Source: Acidobacteriota bacterium
GTDB lineage: Bacteria; Acidobacteriota; Terriglobia; Bryobacterales; Bryobacteraceae
Assembly: GCA_017307505.1 (NCBI GenBank)
Contig: JAFKEE010000048.1
Coordinates: 1-64,000 of the forward strand
DNA length: 64,000 nucleotides
Direction of reading: 5' to 3'
The notes beneath the pieces were generated by a model, which was given only the letters and a program-made list of their open reading frames with translations, was not told the DNA's origin and did no database searches. The position numbers were made by a program, and so were the translations under genes. Position 1 is the first letter of the stretch. Every line of letters starts with the position of its first letter. Positions 41,324-50,732 of this stretch are shown one piece after another.

Positions 41324-42382
41324 TCAGCAGATGCGCGGCAACTGCTCGCCCAAGGGCAGCGGAATCGCGCGGATGGCGCCCATGGTCGTTCGGGCCGCCA
41401 CCAGGCCCGGCCGCGCCGAGGTCACTTCCCCGACGATCGCGGCCTGCCGGCCTAACGGATGGGCTCGCAGGCGAGCCAGCACCTCCGGCGCTCTTTCGCC
41501 CTCCACGATCGCCACCAGTTTGCCTTCGTTAGCCACCTGGAGCGGATCGAGCCCGAGCAGTTCGCTGGCGGCCTGGACCTGACGATCCACCGGAATGGCG
41601 GACTCGTCCAGCATCACCCCGACCCGCGAGGCGCGGGCAATCTCGTTCAGGGTGGCGGCCAGGCCGCCGCGCGTGGGATCGCGCATCACGTGCACCGCGC
41701 CCTCCACTTGCAGGATCTCCGCCACTAGACCATGCAGGGCAGCGCAATCACTCTGGATCGTCGTCTCGAATTCCAGGCCCGCTCGGACACTCATGACGGC
41801 GACCCCGTGATCGCCCAGGGTTCCGCTGACCATCACCCGGTCGCCCGGGCGCGCACAGGCAGGACCCAGGACCAGGCCCGGCGGGACAAGGCCCACCCCG
41901 GCCGTGTTGATAAAGACGCCGTCGCCGTGCCCCTTCTCCACCACCTTCGTATCGCCGGCCACGATCTGGACGCCCGCCGTCTGCGCCGCCGCAGCCATCC
42001 GGCCCACCAACCGGGCCAGCAGCGAGAGTTCCAGTCCTTCCTCCAGGATGAAGCCGGCCGTGAGGTAGAGAGGCCGCGCTCCGCACATGGCCAAGTCGTT
42101 CACCGTTCCATTCACGGCAAGTTCGCCGATGCTGCCGCCCGGGAAGATCAGCGGCCGGACCACGAAGGAATCCGTCGTGAGCGCCACGCGGCCGGGCGGA
42201 AGGCCGACGACGCTGGCGTCGCCTAAACTCTCCAGCGCCGGATTGCGAAATGCAGGGAGAAAGAGGTTCTCGATGAGCTCTTCCGAGAGCTTGCCACCGC
42301 CCCCATGGCCGAGCACGATGCGCGGATAGTTCCTGAGCGGGAGAGGACAAGACCAGTCTTCAAAATGCAATGTATCGGCCAT
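41324..42382 (-). CDS. hypE: Hydrogenase maturation protein HypE
   Basis: HypE is a PurM-like ATPase of 352 residues that turns the carbamoyl group delivered by HypF into the cyanide ligand of [NiFe]-hydrogenase iron. Family marks are IVLGHGGGGKLSEELIENLF at the N-terminus, ALTTDSFVVRPLIFPGGSIG, VNGTVNDLAMCGARP, MRDPTRGGLAATLNEIA and the C-terminal PRIC, whose last Cys352 carries the group. It lies nine bases after hypD and is presumably co-transcribed. No hydrogenase structural gene or hypABCF is in the window, so the partner set must be elsewhere. Confidence 0.96.
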   Translation of the reverse strand: MADTLHFEDWSCPLPLRNYPRIVLGHGGGGKLSEELIENLFLPAFRNPALESLGDASVVGLPPGRVALTTDSFVVRPLIFPGGSIGELAVNGTVNDLAMCGARPLYLTAGFILEEGLELSLLARLVGRMAAAAQTAGVQIVAGDTKVVEKGHGDGVFINTAGVGLVPPGLVLGPACARPGDRVMVSGTLGDHGVAVMSVRAGLEFETTIQSDCAALHGLVAEILQVEGAVHVMRDPTRGGLAATLNEIARASRVGVMLDESAIPVDRQVQAASELLGLDPLQVANEGKLVAIVEGERAPEVLARLRAHPLGRQAAIVGEVTSARPGLVAARTTMGAIRAIPLPLGEQLPRIC

Positions 42383-42391
42383 GCGGGCGCC

Positions 42392-43504
42392 CTAATGGGA
42401 CGCCAGGGCCTCATCGTCGAGGAAGCGTCCATAGTGATAGTACGCCGCGCAGGCGCCTTCGGTGGAGACCATCGTTGCGCCCAGCGGAGTGCGCGGAGTG
42501 CACTCGCGTCCAAAGGCAGGACACTGGTGAGGCCGGATCGCACCCTGAAGGACTTCGCCGGCGTGACAAAGCGGCGATTCCGATGCCTGAATCCCGGAAA
42601 CCGAGAAGCGCTGCTCGGCATCGAAGGCGCGATAGGCAGGAGACAGGCGCCAGCCGCTGCGCGGGATCAGGCCAATGCCGCGCCAGGTGCGATCGGTCAC
42701 CTCGAAGACCTCGTCGAGCATCCTGCGCGCGGCGGCGTTGCCTTCCTGGGTGACAGCCCGCTCGTACGCGTTCTCCGCCCGGGCCTCGCCGGCTTCCAAC
42801 TGAACCACCGCCCGGCGGATGCCTTCCAGGATGTCGAGCGGCTCGAAGCCGGTGGCGACGATGGGGACTCGGTAGCGCTCCGCCAACGGCGGGTACTGCC
42901 AGAGGCCCATCACGCTGCAGACGTGGCCCGCGGCGAGGAAGGCCTGGACACGACAGGCCGGAGCGCTGAGGATGGCCTCGATGGCCGGAGGCACCAGCAC
43001 GTGAGAAACGAGCAGCGAGAAGTTTTCCAACCCCAGCCGTTTGGCCTGATGCACGGCCATCGCATTGGCCGGCGCCGTGGTTTCGAAGCCGATGGCGAAG
43101 AAGACGACTTCGCGCCCGGGGTTCTGACGGGCCAGGGCGACGGCATCCAGAGGGGAGTAGACGACCCGCACATCGCCGCCCTCGCTCTTCACCTGGAACA
43201 GGTCGCGCGCGCTACCCGGAACGCGCAACATATCGCCGAAGGAGCAGAAGATGACCTCAGGCCGGGCCGCGATGGCAAGGGCCTTGTCGATGATCTCCAG
43301 GGGAGTGACGCAGACGGGACAGCCGGGCCCGTGGATGAGTTCCACCTCAGCAGGCAGCATCTGGTCGATGCCGTTGCGAATAATGGAGTGGGTCTGGCCG
43401 CCGCAGACCTCCATGATGGCCCAGCGCCGGGTCGCCCGGCGGCGGATTTCGCCGGCAATCCGGCGGGCGGCTTCGCCATTGCGGAACTCGTTCAGGTACT
43501 TCAT
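42392..43504 (-). CDS. hypD: Hydrogenase maturation protein HypD
   Basis: HypD is a 370-residue iron-sulfur protein that, with HypC, assembles the Fe(CN)2CO centre of [NiFe]-hydrogenases. Conserved cysteine motifs are present: [37 protein letters not shown] and [22 protein letters not shown] near the C-terminus, which includes 4Fe-4S ligands. The start at 43504 ([11 protein letters not shown]) is the usual HypD N-terminus; an in-frame start 45 bases earlier is less likely. hypC, which normally precedes hypD, is not found in the 85 bases upstream or anywhere near. Confidence 0.96.
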   Translation of the reverse strand: MKYLNEFRNGEAARRIAGEIRRRATRRWAIMEVCGGQTHSIIRNGIDQMLPAEVELIHGPGCPVCVTPLEIIDKALAIAARPEVIFCSFGDMLRVPGSARDLFQVKSEGGDVRVVYSPLDAVALARQNPGREVVFFAIGFETTAPANAMAVHQAKRLGLENFSLLVSHVLVPPAIEAILSAPACRVQAFLAAGHVCSVMGLWQYPPLAERYRVPIVATGFEPLDILEGIRRAVVQLEAGEARAENAYERAVTQEGNAAARRMLDEVFEVTDRTWRGIGLIPRSGWRLSPAYRAFDAEQRFSVSGIQASESPLCHAGEVLQGAIRPHQCPAFGRECTPRTPLGATMVSTEGACAAYYHYGRFLDDEALASH

Positions 43505-43589
43505 CGGCGGACGGCCGCGGGGGCGTTGATGCGGCTCCCGGCGGCCCACCCTGATTGTGACCTGAATCCGAATGAGGCGGAAGGGCGGT

Positions 43590-44132
43590 CTACCAGTTCA
43601 CCGCGGCGGCCTGACGAATGAGCGAGTCGACCACATCAGACCCATCCTGGGCAGGTTTCGCCTTGAAAGTGCGGCGGACAACGGACTCGCCCAATGTGAG
43701 AGGTGTGGCGCGGATATCGAGACGGACCTCCTCGTTTGCCCGGCACTGCGTCCGCCGCTGCGCCGAATCGGAGCCGTTGCCGGACCGCGGAGCGCGTGTG
43801 TAAGTGGAGGCTCCCGGTTCCGGCCCTGCAGGGGGTATCGCGGATCGCAGAATGCTGCCCAGGCCCGGTTTGTCCTTGCGTTTCAGGGTGAGGGTAAGCG
43901 CGACGTTACAACCCATTTCGCGGGCTTCCTGGATGCCAGGAGCGAGTGCAGCGTCGACGCCTCGGGCCGCAAGTTCAGTCCGCAGCAACTGGCGGGCGGT
44001 CTCGAAGTCCGCGCCGGCAGCGGCCGGCGAATCGGCCGGCAGGATGGCGATGCAGGGGGCGTTCGGGTTCTGCCCGAAAGCGGGCAGACTCAACACGATC
44101 AACCCTAATGTCCATAGTGATTTACTGATCAC
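43590..44132 (-). CDS. Secreted hypothetical protein
   Basis: The 180-residue product begins at GTG 44132, which follows GGAGAAG nine bases upstream; it then has a clear signal peptide ([19 protein letters not shown]). The mature part contains [20 protein letters not shown] and [20 protein letters not shown], and ends [20 protein letters not shown] and [12 protein letters not shown]. The ordering of a short first strand, a helix with RxxL and a closing helix recalls TolB-like lipoproteins, but this is only an impression. An in-frame ATG at 44213 exists but would bury the signal peptide. It precedes hypD by 85 bases with no evident functional link. Confidence 0.7.
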   Translation of the reverse strand: MISKSLWTLGLIVLSLPAFGQNPNAPCIAILPADSPAAAGADFETARQLLRTELAARGVDAALAPGIQEAREMGCNVALTLTLKRKDKPGLGSILRSAIPPAGPEPGASTYTRAPRSGNGSDSAQRRTQCRANEEVRLDIRATPLTLGESVVRRTFKAKPAQDGSDVVDSLIRQAAAVNW

Positions 44133-44327
44133 GGCTAACTTCTCCGGTGCAGACGCGCACCAGTCCGGGCGGCCGTTTGCGGCCGGTGCAGTGGAAATAT
44201 CGCCGGCGGCCACATCGGACCGCCGGCAGTTCAGGTGTAGGCGATGGTCTACCTAAACTCGCGCAGACGGCTGCGGAAAGAGATCAGTGGGAAGAAAAAA
44301 ACACTACCGTCCCAGCGGAATAAGCCG

Positions 44328-45851
44328 TCAGGCGGGCGGCCGCCGCAGCCTGCTGCCGAGCCGGGTGGAGGCGCCGCTGCTCAGTCCCTTCTCCATCAGC
44401 ACGGCCTTGACGTCTCCGAAGGAGCCCAGTTGCCGTGCGGTCCAGCCTTGCAATTCGTGCTGCCGGGCAAACCAGCTCTGCCAAAACTCGACATTGCGAT
44501 CGCCCCCGTAGATGACAAACCGGCCGGCAGCGGGCAGCCGCACGGAGGACAGGCTTGCGGCATATCGCAAACCCTCAGCGGAGGGCGTATAGGGCAGCAG
44601 GAAGGGCCGGCCCACTACCGGATAAGTGGCCAGGTGAGCATAGAGGAAGCCAGGCAGGGGATAATCCGGGCTCCAGGCGGGCGGCTTTGCCTCGACAAAC
44701 GGGCTGGGGCAGAGGACCGGCAGATCCGGATCATGGAGCGCCGCAATGGCCTCGGTCGCGCCCCGCCAGTCGGAGACGTGCGCAGGCCCGTTGGACGGGT
44801 GCCCGATGGACTGGGCCAACGCCCAAACGCCAACCAGCACGGCTAGGGGGCGCCAGAAGGCGGCCGGGAGATAGCGCTTCAGCAGGAAGGCTGAGCCCAG
44901 CAGGATGCCCGGCCAGGCCAGCGACAGGTAGCGAGGCAGAAACACGCTATTCCCGGTGCCCACCGAGTAGGCGAACAGCGCGATCGGGTGGACGAACCAC
45001 CAGCCGAGCAGCAGCACCCCAGTGGCCGAACAAAGCGAAGCCGGCCTGAGCTTCTTTACCCGGCTGAACATCCATGCCGCCGGCAGCGTGCCAAGGAGGA
45101 ACCCGAACTTCAGTGCATACTTCAGCTGGCGCAAGCCGGGCGGCGCCTGGATCACGTGCGCCTGCGCCTCCCGAGCCAATGCCACGGCACTCCACGCCAC
45201 AGGCAGCAGCAACAAAGCAAGCACGAGGAAGAGACCGGAAGCTGGGATCCATCCCACCGGGGTATCCCTGCGCCAGAGCCGTGCGGCCGTGTAGGACACG
45301 AAGACGAGATAGAACGGCCAGTAGACGAGATGAGTCCGCCAGAGCAAGGCTCCGAAGAGCAGGAACAAGGATGCATCCAGCCAGGCGGCGCGATCCAGCC
45401 AGCGGATCAGGGCCCAAACGCTCAGAGACGCGACACACAGTCCAAATGCGTACGGCCGTGCGTCGGTCGCAGCGTCGCTGAACCCGCGGAGCAAAAAACT
45501 GCTTAGAACGATCAGCCAGCCGCAATCCGGATGGATGAGCCGCATGCCGATGCGGGCACAGAGGAAGAGAGCCAGCGCCATCGCCAGCACCGAGGGCAGG
45601 CGGTAGCCCGCTTCAGAGAAGCCCGCCTCCGACTGCACGGCGGCCGGCAAGGCGTAGTAGATGGACTGCGGCACCTGCGGCGCGACCGTGAGGGAAGGAT
45701 GGTCGCCACCCTGGCGCACCACGAACGCCGTCACCGTCTCATCGACCCAGAAGCTGGTGTTGAGGGGCAGCAGCCAGAACCTGACGATACACAACGCCAG
45801 CAGCGCGCCCAGGGGCCAGTTGAGCCAGCGGCGCCTGCCCTCCAGCGTCAT
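44328..45851 (-). CDS. GT39/ArnT-like membrane glycosyltransferase
   Basis: This 507-residue protein has about ten to twelve membrane helices and resembles the dolichol/undecaprenyl-phosphate-sugar-dependent glycosyltransferases (PMT/ArnT type, GT-C fold). The first periplasmic loop carries the catalytic-type Asp-Glu in LNTSFWVDETVTAFVVRQGG, followed by hydrophobic helices, and the C-terminal part (residues 390-507) is a soluble periplasmic domain. Its ATG overlaps the stop of the GT2 gene by four bases, so the two make a coupled pair: the GT2 enzyme would charge the lipid phosphate and this enzyme would transfer the sugar. The acceptor is unknown. Confidence 0.85.
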   Translation of the reverse strand: MTLEGRRRWLNWPLGALLALCIVRFWLLPLNTSFWVDETVTAFVVRQGGDHPSLTVAPQVPQSIYYALPAAVQSEAGFSEAGYRLPSVLAMALALFLCARIGMRLIHPDCGWLIVLSSFLLRGFSDAATDARPYAFGLCVASLSVWALIRWLDRAAWLDASLFLLFGALLWRTHLVYWPFYLVFVSYTAARLWRRDTPVGWIPASGLFLVLALLLLPVAWSAVALAREAQAHVIQAPPGLRQLKYALKFGFLLGTLPAAWMFSRVKKLRPASLCSATGVLLLGWWFVHPIALFAYSVGTGNSVFLPRYLSLAWPGILLGSAFLLKRYLPAAFWRPLAVLVGVWALAQSIGHPSNGPAHVSDWRGATEAIAALHDPDLPVLCPSPFVEAKPPAWSPDYPLPGFLYAHLATYPVVGRPFLLPYTPSAEGLRYAASLSSVRLPAAGRFVIYGGDRNVEFWQSWFARQHELQGWTARQLGSFGDVKAVLMEKGLSSGASTRLGSRLRRPPA

Positions 45852-46639
45852 TCTTCCGTCTCGGCCCAGGGCAGGAACACAGGCGGCCGCATGGGCCAGC
45901 GGGACGAGGGAAAGACCGCCGCGCGCAACAGGCCCCATTTCGCCAGCCGCGCCTGCAGCGTGGTTCGGACGACACCGAGCCCATAGGTCACACTGCGGCG
46001 GAAGCTGATGGATGAAGCCTGCGGGAAGTAGCGTGTGGGGCAGGACACTTCCCCGATGCGCGCGCCAAGCACGATGCTCTGCGCAATCAACTGGTTGTCA
46101 AAGACGAAGTCTTCCGAGTTGCTCTCGAGGGGCAGGGCTTCCAGCAGTTCGCGTGTGTAGGCGCGGAAGCCGGTGTGATACTCGGAGAGTTTGGCGCCCA
46201 GAACGAGATTCTGGAACAGCGTCAGCACCCGGTTTGAGGCGTATTTGTAGAGCGGCATGCCGCCGCTGAGCGCGTCGCCACCGAGGATCCGGGATCCCAG
46301 CACCAGATCATAAACTCCGTAGGCCGCCATGCTGGCCATGGCCGACACCAGCAGCGGCGAATACTGGTAGTCAGGATGGATCATGACGACGATGTCGGCG
46401 CCACGGCTGAGCGCAAGCGCGTAGCAGGTCTTCTGGTTGCCGCCGTAGCCCCGGTTGCGGTCGTGCACAGCGACGTGGAGCCCCAGCTTGCGCGCCACTT
46501 CGACGGTATCGTCGGTGCTGTGGTCGTCCACCAGGATCCGGTCGTCCACGATGTCCGGCAGCTCCTGCACGGTGGCCCTGAGGGTCCTGGCAGCATTGTA
46601 GGCAGGGAGAACCACGGCGATTCGTTTCTGATTGATCAT
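45848..46639 (-). CDS. GT2 family glycosyltransferase (polyprenyl-phosphate sugar synthase-like)
   Basis: This 263-residue GT-A enzyme has KRIAVVLPAYNAARTLRATV at the N-terminus, the nucleotide-binding ILVDDHSTDDTVEVARK, NRGYGGNQKTCYALALSRGA, the metal-binding MIHPDYQYSP, and SEYHTGFRAYTRELLEALPL. It has no membrane span, like dolichol-phosphate mannose synthase-type enzymes, and probably makes a lipid-phosphate sugar from a nucleotide sugar. It is translationally coupled to the GT-C transferase downstream and divergent from the GH29 gene. Confidence 0.92.
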   Translation of the reverse strand: MINQKRIAVVLPAYNAARTLRATVQELPDIVDDRILVDDHSTDDTVEVARKLGLHVAVHDRNRGYGGNQKTCYALALSRGADIVVMIHPDYQYSPLLVSAMASMAAYGVYDLVLGSRILGGDALSGGMPLYKYASNRVLTLFQNLVLGAKLSEYHTGFRAYTRELLEALPLESNSEDFVFDNQLIAQSIVLGARIGEVSCPTRYFPQASSISFRRSVTYGLGVVRTTLQARLAKWGLLRAAVFPSSRWPMRPPVFLPWAETEE

Positions 46640-46851
46640 TGGTCCTCACGAATCCAGTTCCGTTCGGGCATACGAGGTGGACGCGCCGCGGTGAGCCGCA
46701 GCGTACAATCCTACGGACACAAAGGCGTTAACTAATGTAAAGGTTGTGCAGGGAAGGTAAAGCGGCACCCGGTCAGGATCTCGATACAATGAAACCGCCC
46801 AGACGGCAGCCTATGTGCCGCAAGGGCTTACGGCCTGAATTCGGAGTACTC

Positions 46852-48252
46852 ATGAATCGCCGAGCCTTCCTTTCCACTTTGTCCGCCGCCGGCTCCTGCC
46901 TGCCCGTGGCCTTCGCGCAAAAATATTCACCTGACTGGACTTCGCTGAAGACGCACACCGTCCCCAACTGGTATGACGACGCTAAATTCGGCATCTTCAT
47001 CCACTGGGGCCTCTATTCCGTACCCGCCTGGGCTCCGCCGTCCGGCGAACTGGGCAAGGTCGACATGAGCCGCTGGTTCTATGAGAACGCCTATGCCGAG
47101 TGGTATTTGAATTCCATTCGCCTTAAGGATTCACCCAGCTACCGGCATCACGCCGAGAAGTACGGAGCGGACTTCGACTACTACCGCTTTGGCCCGATGT
47201 TCGAACAGCAAAACCGCGCGTGGAAGCCGCAGAACTGGGCATCGCTCTTCAAAAACGCCGGAGCGCAGTATGTTGTTCTCACCACCAAGCACCATGACGG
47301 CTACACGCTGTGGCCCAGCAAGGTGCCAAACCCCAAGCGGCCCCAAGGTGGCATCAACTCGCCCCGCGATCTCGTCGGCGACCTGACCAAAGCAGTGCGC
47401 GGCGCCGGGTTGCACATGGGCCTTTACTATTCCGGCGGGCTGGACTGGACCTTCGAATCCCGCCCCATCGCCAAGATGGCGGATCTCCGGACGACTGCTC
47501 CGCAGACCGAGGAGTACGCCCAATACGCCAATGCCCATTGGCGGGAGCTCATCCGGCTGTATCAGCCCTCCGTGCTCTGGAACGACATCGGCTATCCAAA
47601 GCTGGGCAAGCCCGAAGCGCTCTTTGCGGATTACTACAACGCCGTGCCCGAGGGCGTGATCAATAACCGCTTCAGCGTGGAGTATGCGGATTTCACTACG
47701 CCTGAATACGCCAAGTACGACAAGATCACACCGAAAAAGTGGGAGTCCTGTCGCGGGCTCGGCTTCAGCTTCGGCTACAACCAGGTGGAAGGGCCCGAGC
47801 ATGTGCTGGCATCGGTCGCCTTGATCGAACTCCTGGTGGACATCGTCAGCAAGAATGGCAACCTGCTGCTGAATATCGGACCGAAGGCGGACGGGAGCAT
47901 CTCAGAGATCCAGCTCAACCGCCTGAACGCGCTGGGCGCATGGCTCAAAACAAACGGCGAAGGAATCTACGACACCCGGCCGTGGATCCGGCCTTCCGCC
48001 AAGACCGCCTCGGGTGGCGATGTCCGCTTCACCAGAAAGGGCGACACACTCTATGCGTTCCTGCTCGGGCAGAGTTCCGGGGTGTCGACGGTAACCGGAT
48101 TGACGCTCTCCTCGGGCACCAAGGTTCACCTGCTGGGCGGCGGCGCCGTTGCGTGGAAGCAGCAGGGCGAAGGCACGTCCTTCGAACTGCCCGCTAACCT
48201 GCCGCCGGCGGGCCCGGCAACGCTCAGCATCACTCCAGCCCCTTCCGCCTAA
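46852..48252 (+). CDS. GH29 alpha-L-fucosidase
   Basis: This 466-residue exported retaining alpha-L-fucosidase starts MNRRAFLSTLSAAGSCLPVA, a twin-arginine-like signal (NRRAFL), and cleavage probably follows AFAQ. Family stretches include NWYDDAKFGIFIHWGLYSVP, RFGPMFEQQNRAWKPQNWA, YVVLTTKHHDGYTLWPSK, and VLWNDIGYP with nucleophile Asp245. KNGNLLLNIGPKADGSI and the C-terminal beta-domain complete the fold. An earlier in-frame start exists, but the ATG at 46852 follows CGGAG and begins the signal. With the GH95 enzyme it points to degradation of fucosylated glycans. A terminator-like hairpin lies downstream. Confidence 0.95.
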   Translation: MNRRAFLSTLSAAGSCLPVAFAQKYSPDWTSLKTHTVPNWYDDAKFGIFIHWGLYSVPAWAPPSGELGKVDMSRWFYENAYAEWYLNSIRLKDSPSYRHHAEKYGADFDYYRFGPMFEQQNRAWKPQNWASLFKNAGAQYVVLTTKHHDGYTLWPSKVPNPKRPQGGINSPRDLVGDLTKAVRGAGLHMGLYYSGGLDWTFESRPIAKMADLRTTAPQTEEYAQYANAHWRELIRLYQPSVLWNDIGYPKLGKPEALFADYYNAVPEGVINNRFSVEYADFTTPEYAKYDKITPKKWESCRGLGFSFGYNQVEGPEHVLASVALIELLVDIVSKNGNLLLNIGPKADGSISEIQLNRLNALGAWLKTNGEGIYDTRPWIRPSAKTASGGDVRFTRKGDTLYAFLLGQSSGVSTVTGLTLSSGTKVHLLGGGAVAWKQQGEGTSFELPANLPPAGPATLSITPAPSA

Positions 48253-48281
48253 GAAGCGCCTTATCAAGCATGATACGAGTG

Positions 48282-48306
48282 GGGGCCTGCTCCGGAAGCG
48301 GGCCCC
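48282..48306 (+). terminator. Terminator-like hairpin after the GH29 gene
   Basis: GGGGCCTGCT at 48282-48291 pairs with AGCGGGCCCC at 48297-48306, ten pairs with one G-U, loop CCGGA. It is 29 bases after the fucosidase stop and 26 before the next start. No U-run follows, so termination strength is doubtful; it may instead influence translation of the decarboxylase gene. Confidence 0.4.
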
Positions 48307-48332
48307 TCAGAGAAAGTGGAGGAAGCCGACAG

Positions 48333-49691
48333 ATGGCATTGGAGAAACTCGCGCCTGGCGCGCTGAAGGCGGCGCTGGAGGAGTTGGACCGTCTCTTCGC
48401 CCATCTGCCGGAGTTTCAGGCTGCAGTGCCGGGTGAGGATCGCATGCAGGCAGTCCTGTGCGAGACGGCCACCCGGCTGGGCGATAACTTCCCTTACTTC
48501 CACCCACTGTATGCCGGCCAGATGTTGAAACCGCCGCATCCGCTGGCGCGCGCGGCCTATGCGCTGGCCACCTGGATCAATCCGAATAATCACGCGCTGG
48601 ACGGCGGCCGCGCCAGCTCCGCGATGGAGAAGGAAGCCGTGGCCGAACTGGCGGCGATGTTCGGCTGGAGCCGGCACCTGGGCCACCTCACCAGCGGCGG
48701 CACGATGGCCAACCTGGAAGCCTTGTGGGTGGCGGGCCAGTTGCAGCCAGGCAAGACGATCGTCGCTTCCAGCCAGGCGCACTACACGCATGAACGGATC
48801 AGCGGTGTGCTGCGGCTGCCGTTCGCCAAGGTGGACGCGGACGACCATGGAAGGCTGGACTGCCAATCGCTGGAGCGGCAACTGGACCAGGGCGGCATAG
48901 GCTGTGTCGTTGCGACTCTCGGCACTACCGGTGTAGGCGCGGTCGATCCCCTGCCGGAGATCCTGAAACTGCGGGATCGCCATGGATTCCGCCTGCACGT
49001 CGATTCCGCGTACGGCGGCTACTTCCGATTGGCCGGCAATCTGGCGCCGGCAGCCCGCGCCGCCTATGACCTAATTGGGGAGGCCGACTCGATCGTGATC
49101 GATCCCCACAAGCACGGACTGCAACCCTATGGCTGCGGCTGCGTTTTGTTTCGCGATCCTGCCGTCGGACGGTTGTACAAGCACGAATCCCCGTACACAT
49201 ATTTCTCTTCGCATGAGCTGCATCTGGGGGAGATCAGCCTGGAATGTTCGAGGCCCGGCGCATCGGCCGTTGCGTTGTGGGCCACGCAGCGCCTGCTGCC
49301 GCCGGTGCCGGGCGGAGAATTTGCGCAGGGACTGGAGGCGTCACGGCGGGCCGCACTGACTTTCGCGGGCCGGCTGAAAGCGGACTCACGCTTCGTTGTT
49401 CCCTTCGACCCCGAGCTCGACATTGTCGTGTGGGCTCCGCGCGCGGCTTCCGCCTCGAAGGTTTCGGCACTGTCCCAGCGAATCTTCGACCTTGCGGCCG
49501 AACAGCAGCTTCACCTGGCGTTGATTCGTCTGCCGGCCTCAATCTTCCGGGCCGCCTGGCCGGATCTTGACGCCGATCAGCCGACAATCGTCTGCCTGCG
49601 CTCCGTGCTGATGAAGCCGGAGCATGAGACTTGGCTCGACCGCATCTACGCAATTCTCTCCGCGGCAACTGACGCGGCCACGTCTTCCTAA
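48333..49691 (+). CDS. PLP-dependent group II amino-acid decarboxylase-like protein
   Basis: This 452-residue pyridoxal-phosphate enzyme of the aspartate-aminotransferase fold is decarboxylase-like. The pyrophosphate/PLP region is HLTSGGTMANLEALWVAGQL, the PLP-ring His region SSQAHYTHERISGVL, the PLP Asp in LHVDSAYGGYF, and the Schiff-base Lys in SIVIDPHKHGLQPYGCGCV. It resembles glutamate/aromatic/diaminobutyrate decarboxylases; the exact substrate cannot be named. The start is ATG 48333 with GGAGGAAG nine bases upstream, 80 bases after the GH29 stop. Its stop overlaps that of the convergent gene by four bases. Confidence 0.9.
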   Translation: MALEKLAPGALKAALEELDRLFAHLPEFQAAVPGEDRMQAVLCETATRLGDNFPYFHPLYAGQMLKPPHPLARAAYALATWINPNNHALDGGRASSAMEKEAVAELAAMFGWSRHLGHLTSGGTMANLEALWVAGQLQPGKTIVASSQAHYTHERISGVLRLPFAKVDADDHGRLDCQSLERQLDQGGIGCVVATLGTTGVGAVDPLPEILKLRDRHGFRLHVDSAYGGYFRLAGNLAPAARAAYDLIGEADSIVIDPHKHGLQPYGCGCVLFRDPAVGRLYKHESPYTYFSSHELHLGEISLECSRPGASAVALWATQRLLPPVPGGEFAQGLEASRRAALTFAGRLKADSRFVVPFDPELDIVVWAPRAASASKVSALSQRIFDLAAEQQLHLALIRLPASIFRAAWPDLDADQPTIVCLRSVLMKPEHETWLDRIYAILSAATDAATSS

Positions 49692-50119
49692 CGCTTCGCC
49701 GGAGCAGGGGCCAGGCGAGTGTAGACCGTCTCGAAATCGGGTTTCGAGCCAAAGGCAACCGAACTGGAAGTGGAACTGGAAGGACCTCCATCCCGATTCG
49801 GTTTCGGGCTGGCCGCATCCCGCGGCGCTGTCCCGGTGTTGCCGGTTTTCGTCTCCTTGGTCACGCGGCTACCGGTCTGGAGCGGCCTGGCGTCGATACG
49901 TTCGATTTCCTCTTTCGGAATCGCAACCTGTTCGTTTTTGACGATCACCAGGAGGCTGTTCTCCGTCAGCTCATCCATCTTTGCCAGCAGCGGCTGCCGG
50001 GCATCCTTCTTCAGGATGCGCAGCTCAGTACCACTCTTCACCGCGCGCACCTTGGTCCACGGGTCGTCGGCCGCAAATACCGCGAGGGCCGTCAGGAGGA
50101 AAGCGAGGGACTTCAGCAT
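49688..50119 (-). CDS. Secreted hypothetical protein
   Basis: The 143-residue product has a signal peptide (MLKSLAFLLTALAVFAADDP). A short soluble domain follows (WTKVRAVKSGTELRILKKDA, LTENSLLVIVKNEQVAIPKE, EIERIDARP), which reads as a small beta-barrel like those found at the N-terminus of Sm-like or SH3-like envelope proteins. A low-complexity Ser/Thr/Gly tail ends the protein (GGPSSSTSSSVAFGSKPDFE). The frame extends upstream through the divergent asparaginase gene but that part is a shadow. Function unknown. The stop codons of this gene and the decarboxylase overlap. Confidence 0.72.
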   Translation of the reverse strand: MLKSLAFLLTALAVFAADDPWTKVRAVKSGTELRILKKDARQPLLAKMDELTENSLLVIVKNEQVAIPKEEIERIDARPLQTGSRVTKETKTGNTGTAPRDAASPKPNRDGGPSSSTSSSVAFGSKPDFETVYTRLAPAPAKR

Positions 50120-50222
50120 AAGTTGAGGCGAATGTACCACGCCGGGGCCGGGATTTGAAGCTGGAAACCGGATGGGGCGGCCCAGGCCAGCAACGGCCGG
50201 CGCATTGCTCCACAATGAAGCC

Positions 50223-50732
50223 ATGGCCACATCCGCTGACGCCGGTCCGATCCGCATCCTGATCACCGGCGGAACGTTCGACAAGGAATATGACGAACTC
50301 ACCGGCCGGCTTTTTTTCCAGGAGTCGCACCTGCCTGAGATGCTGAAACTCGGCCGCTGCGGACTACCACTGCAGATTCGCACCCTGATGATGATCGACA
50401 GCCTGGAGATGTCCGATGCGGACCGGCGATTGATCGTGGAACAATGCCGCTCCGCCGCCGAGCATCGGATCGTGATTACGCATGGGACGGACACGATGAC
50501 CGAAACCGCCCAATTGCTGGCGGGCGAGATCCAGGACAAGACCGTCGTGCTGACGGGCGCCATGGTGCCATACAAGTTTGGGAGCTCCGATGGGTTGTTC
50601 AATCTGGGCAGCGCACTCGCCTTCGCCCAGACCCTGCCGCCCGGCGTATACGTCGCGATGAACGGCCGCTTCTTCCAAGCCGGCAAAGTGCGAAAGAACC
50701 GCCAGACCGGAATGTTCGAGGAGCTGGCCTGA
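50223..50732 (+). CDS. Single-domain asparaginase-like protein
   Basis: The 169-residue protein matches only the N-terminal (catalytic) domain of L-asparaginases. It has the nucleophile Thr region LITGGTFDKEYDELTGRLFF and the second conserved Thr-Asp-Thr region IVITHGTDTMTETAQLLAGE, then VVLTGAMVPYKFGSSDGLFN and PPGVYVAMNGRFFQAGKV. Bacterial asparaginases are normally about 330 residues with a second domain that completes the dimer. Single-domain homologues exist and some may not hydrolyse asparagine. The ATG at 50223 precedes MATSADAGP; a longer start exists upstream but is less likely. Divergent from the small secreted protein across 103 bases. Confidence 0.82.
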   Translation: MATSADAGPIRILITGGTFDKEYDELTGRLFFQESHLPEMLKLGRCGLPLQIRTLMMIDSLEMSDADRRLIVEQCRSAAEHRIVITHGTDTMTETAQLLAGEIQDKTVVLTGAMVPYKFGSSDGLFNLGSALAFAQTLPPGVYVAMNGRFFQAGKVRKNRQTGMFEELA

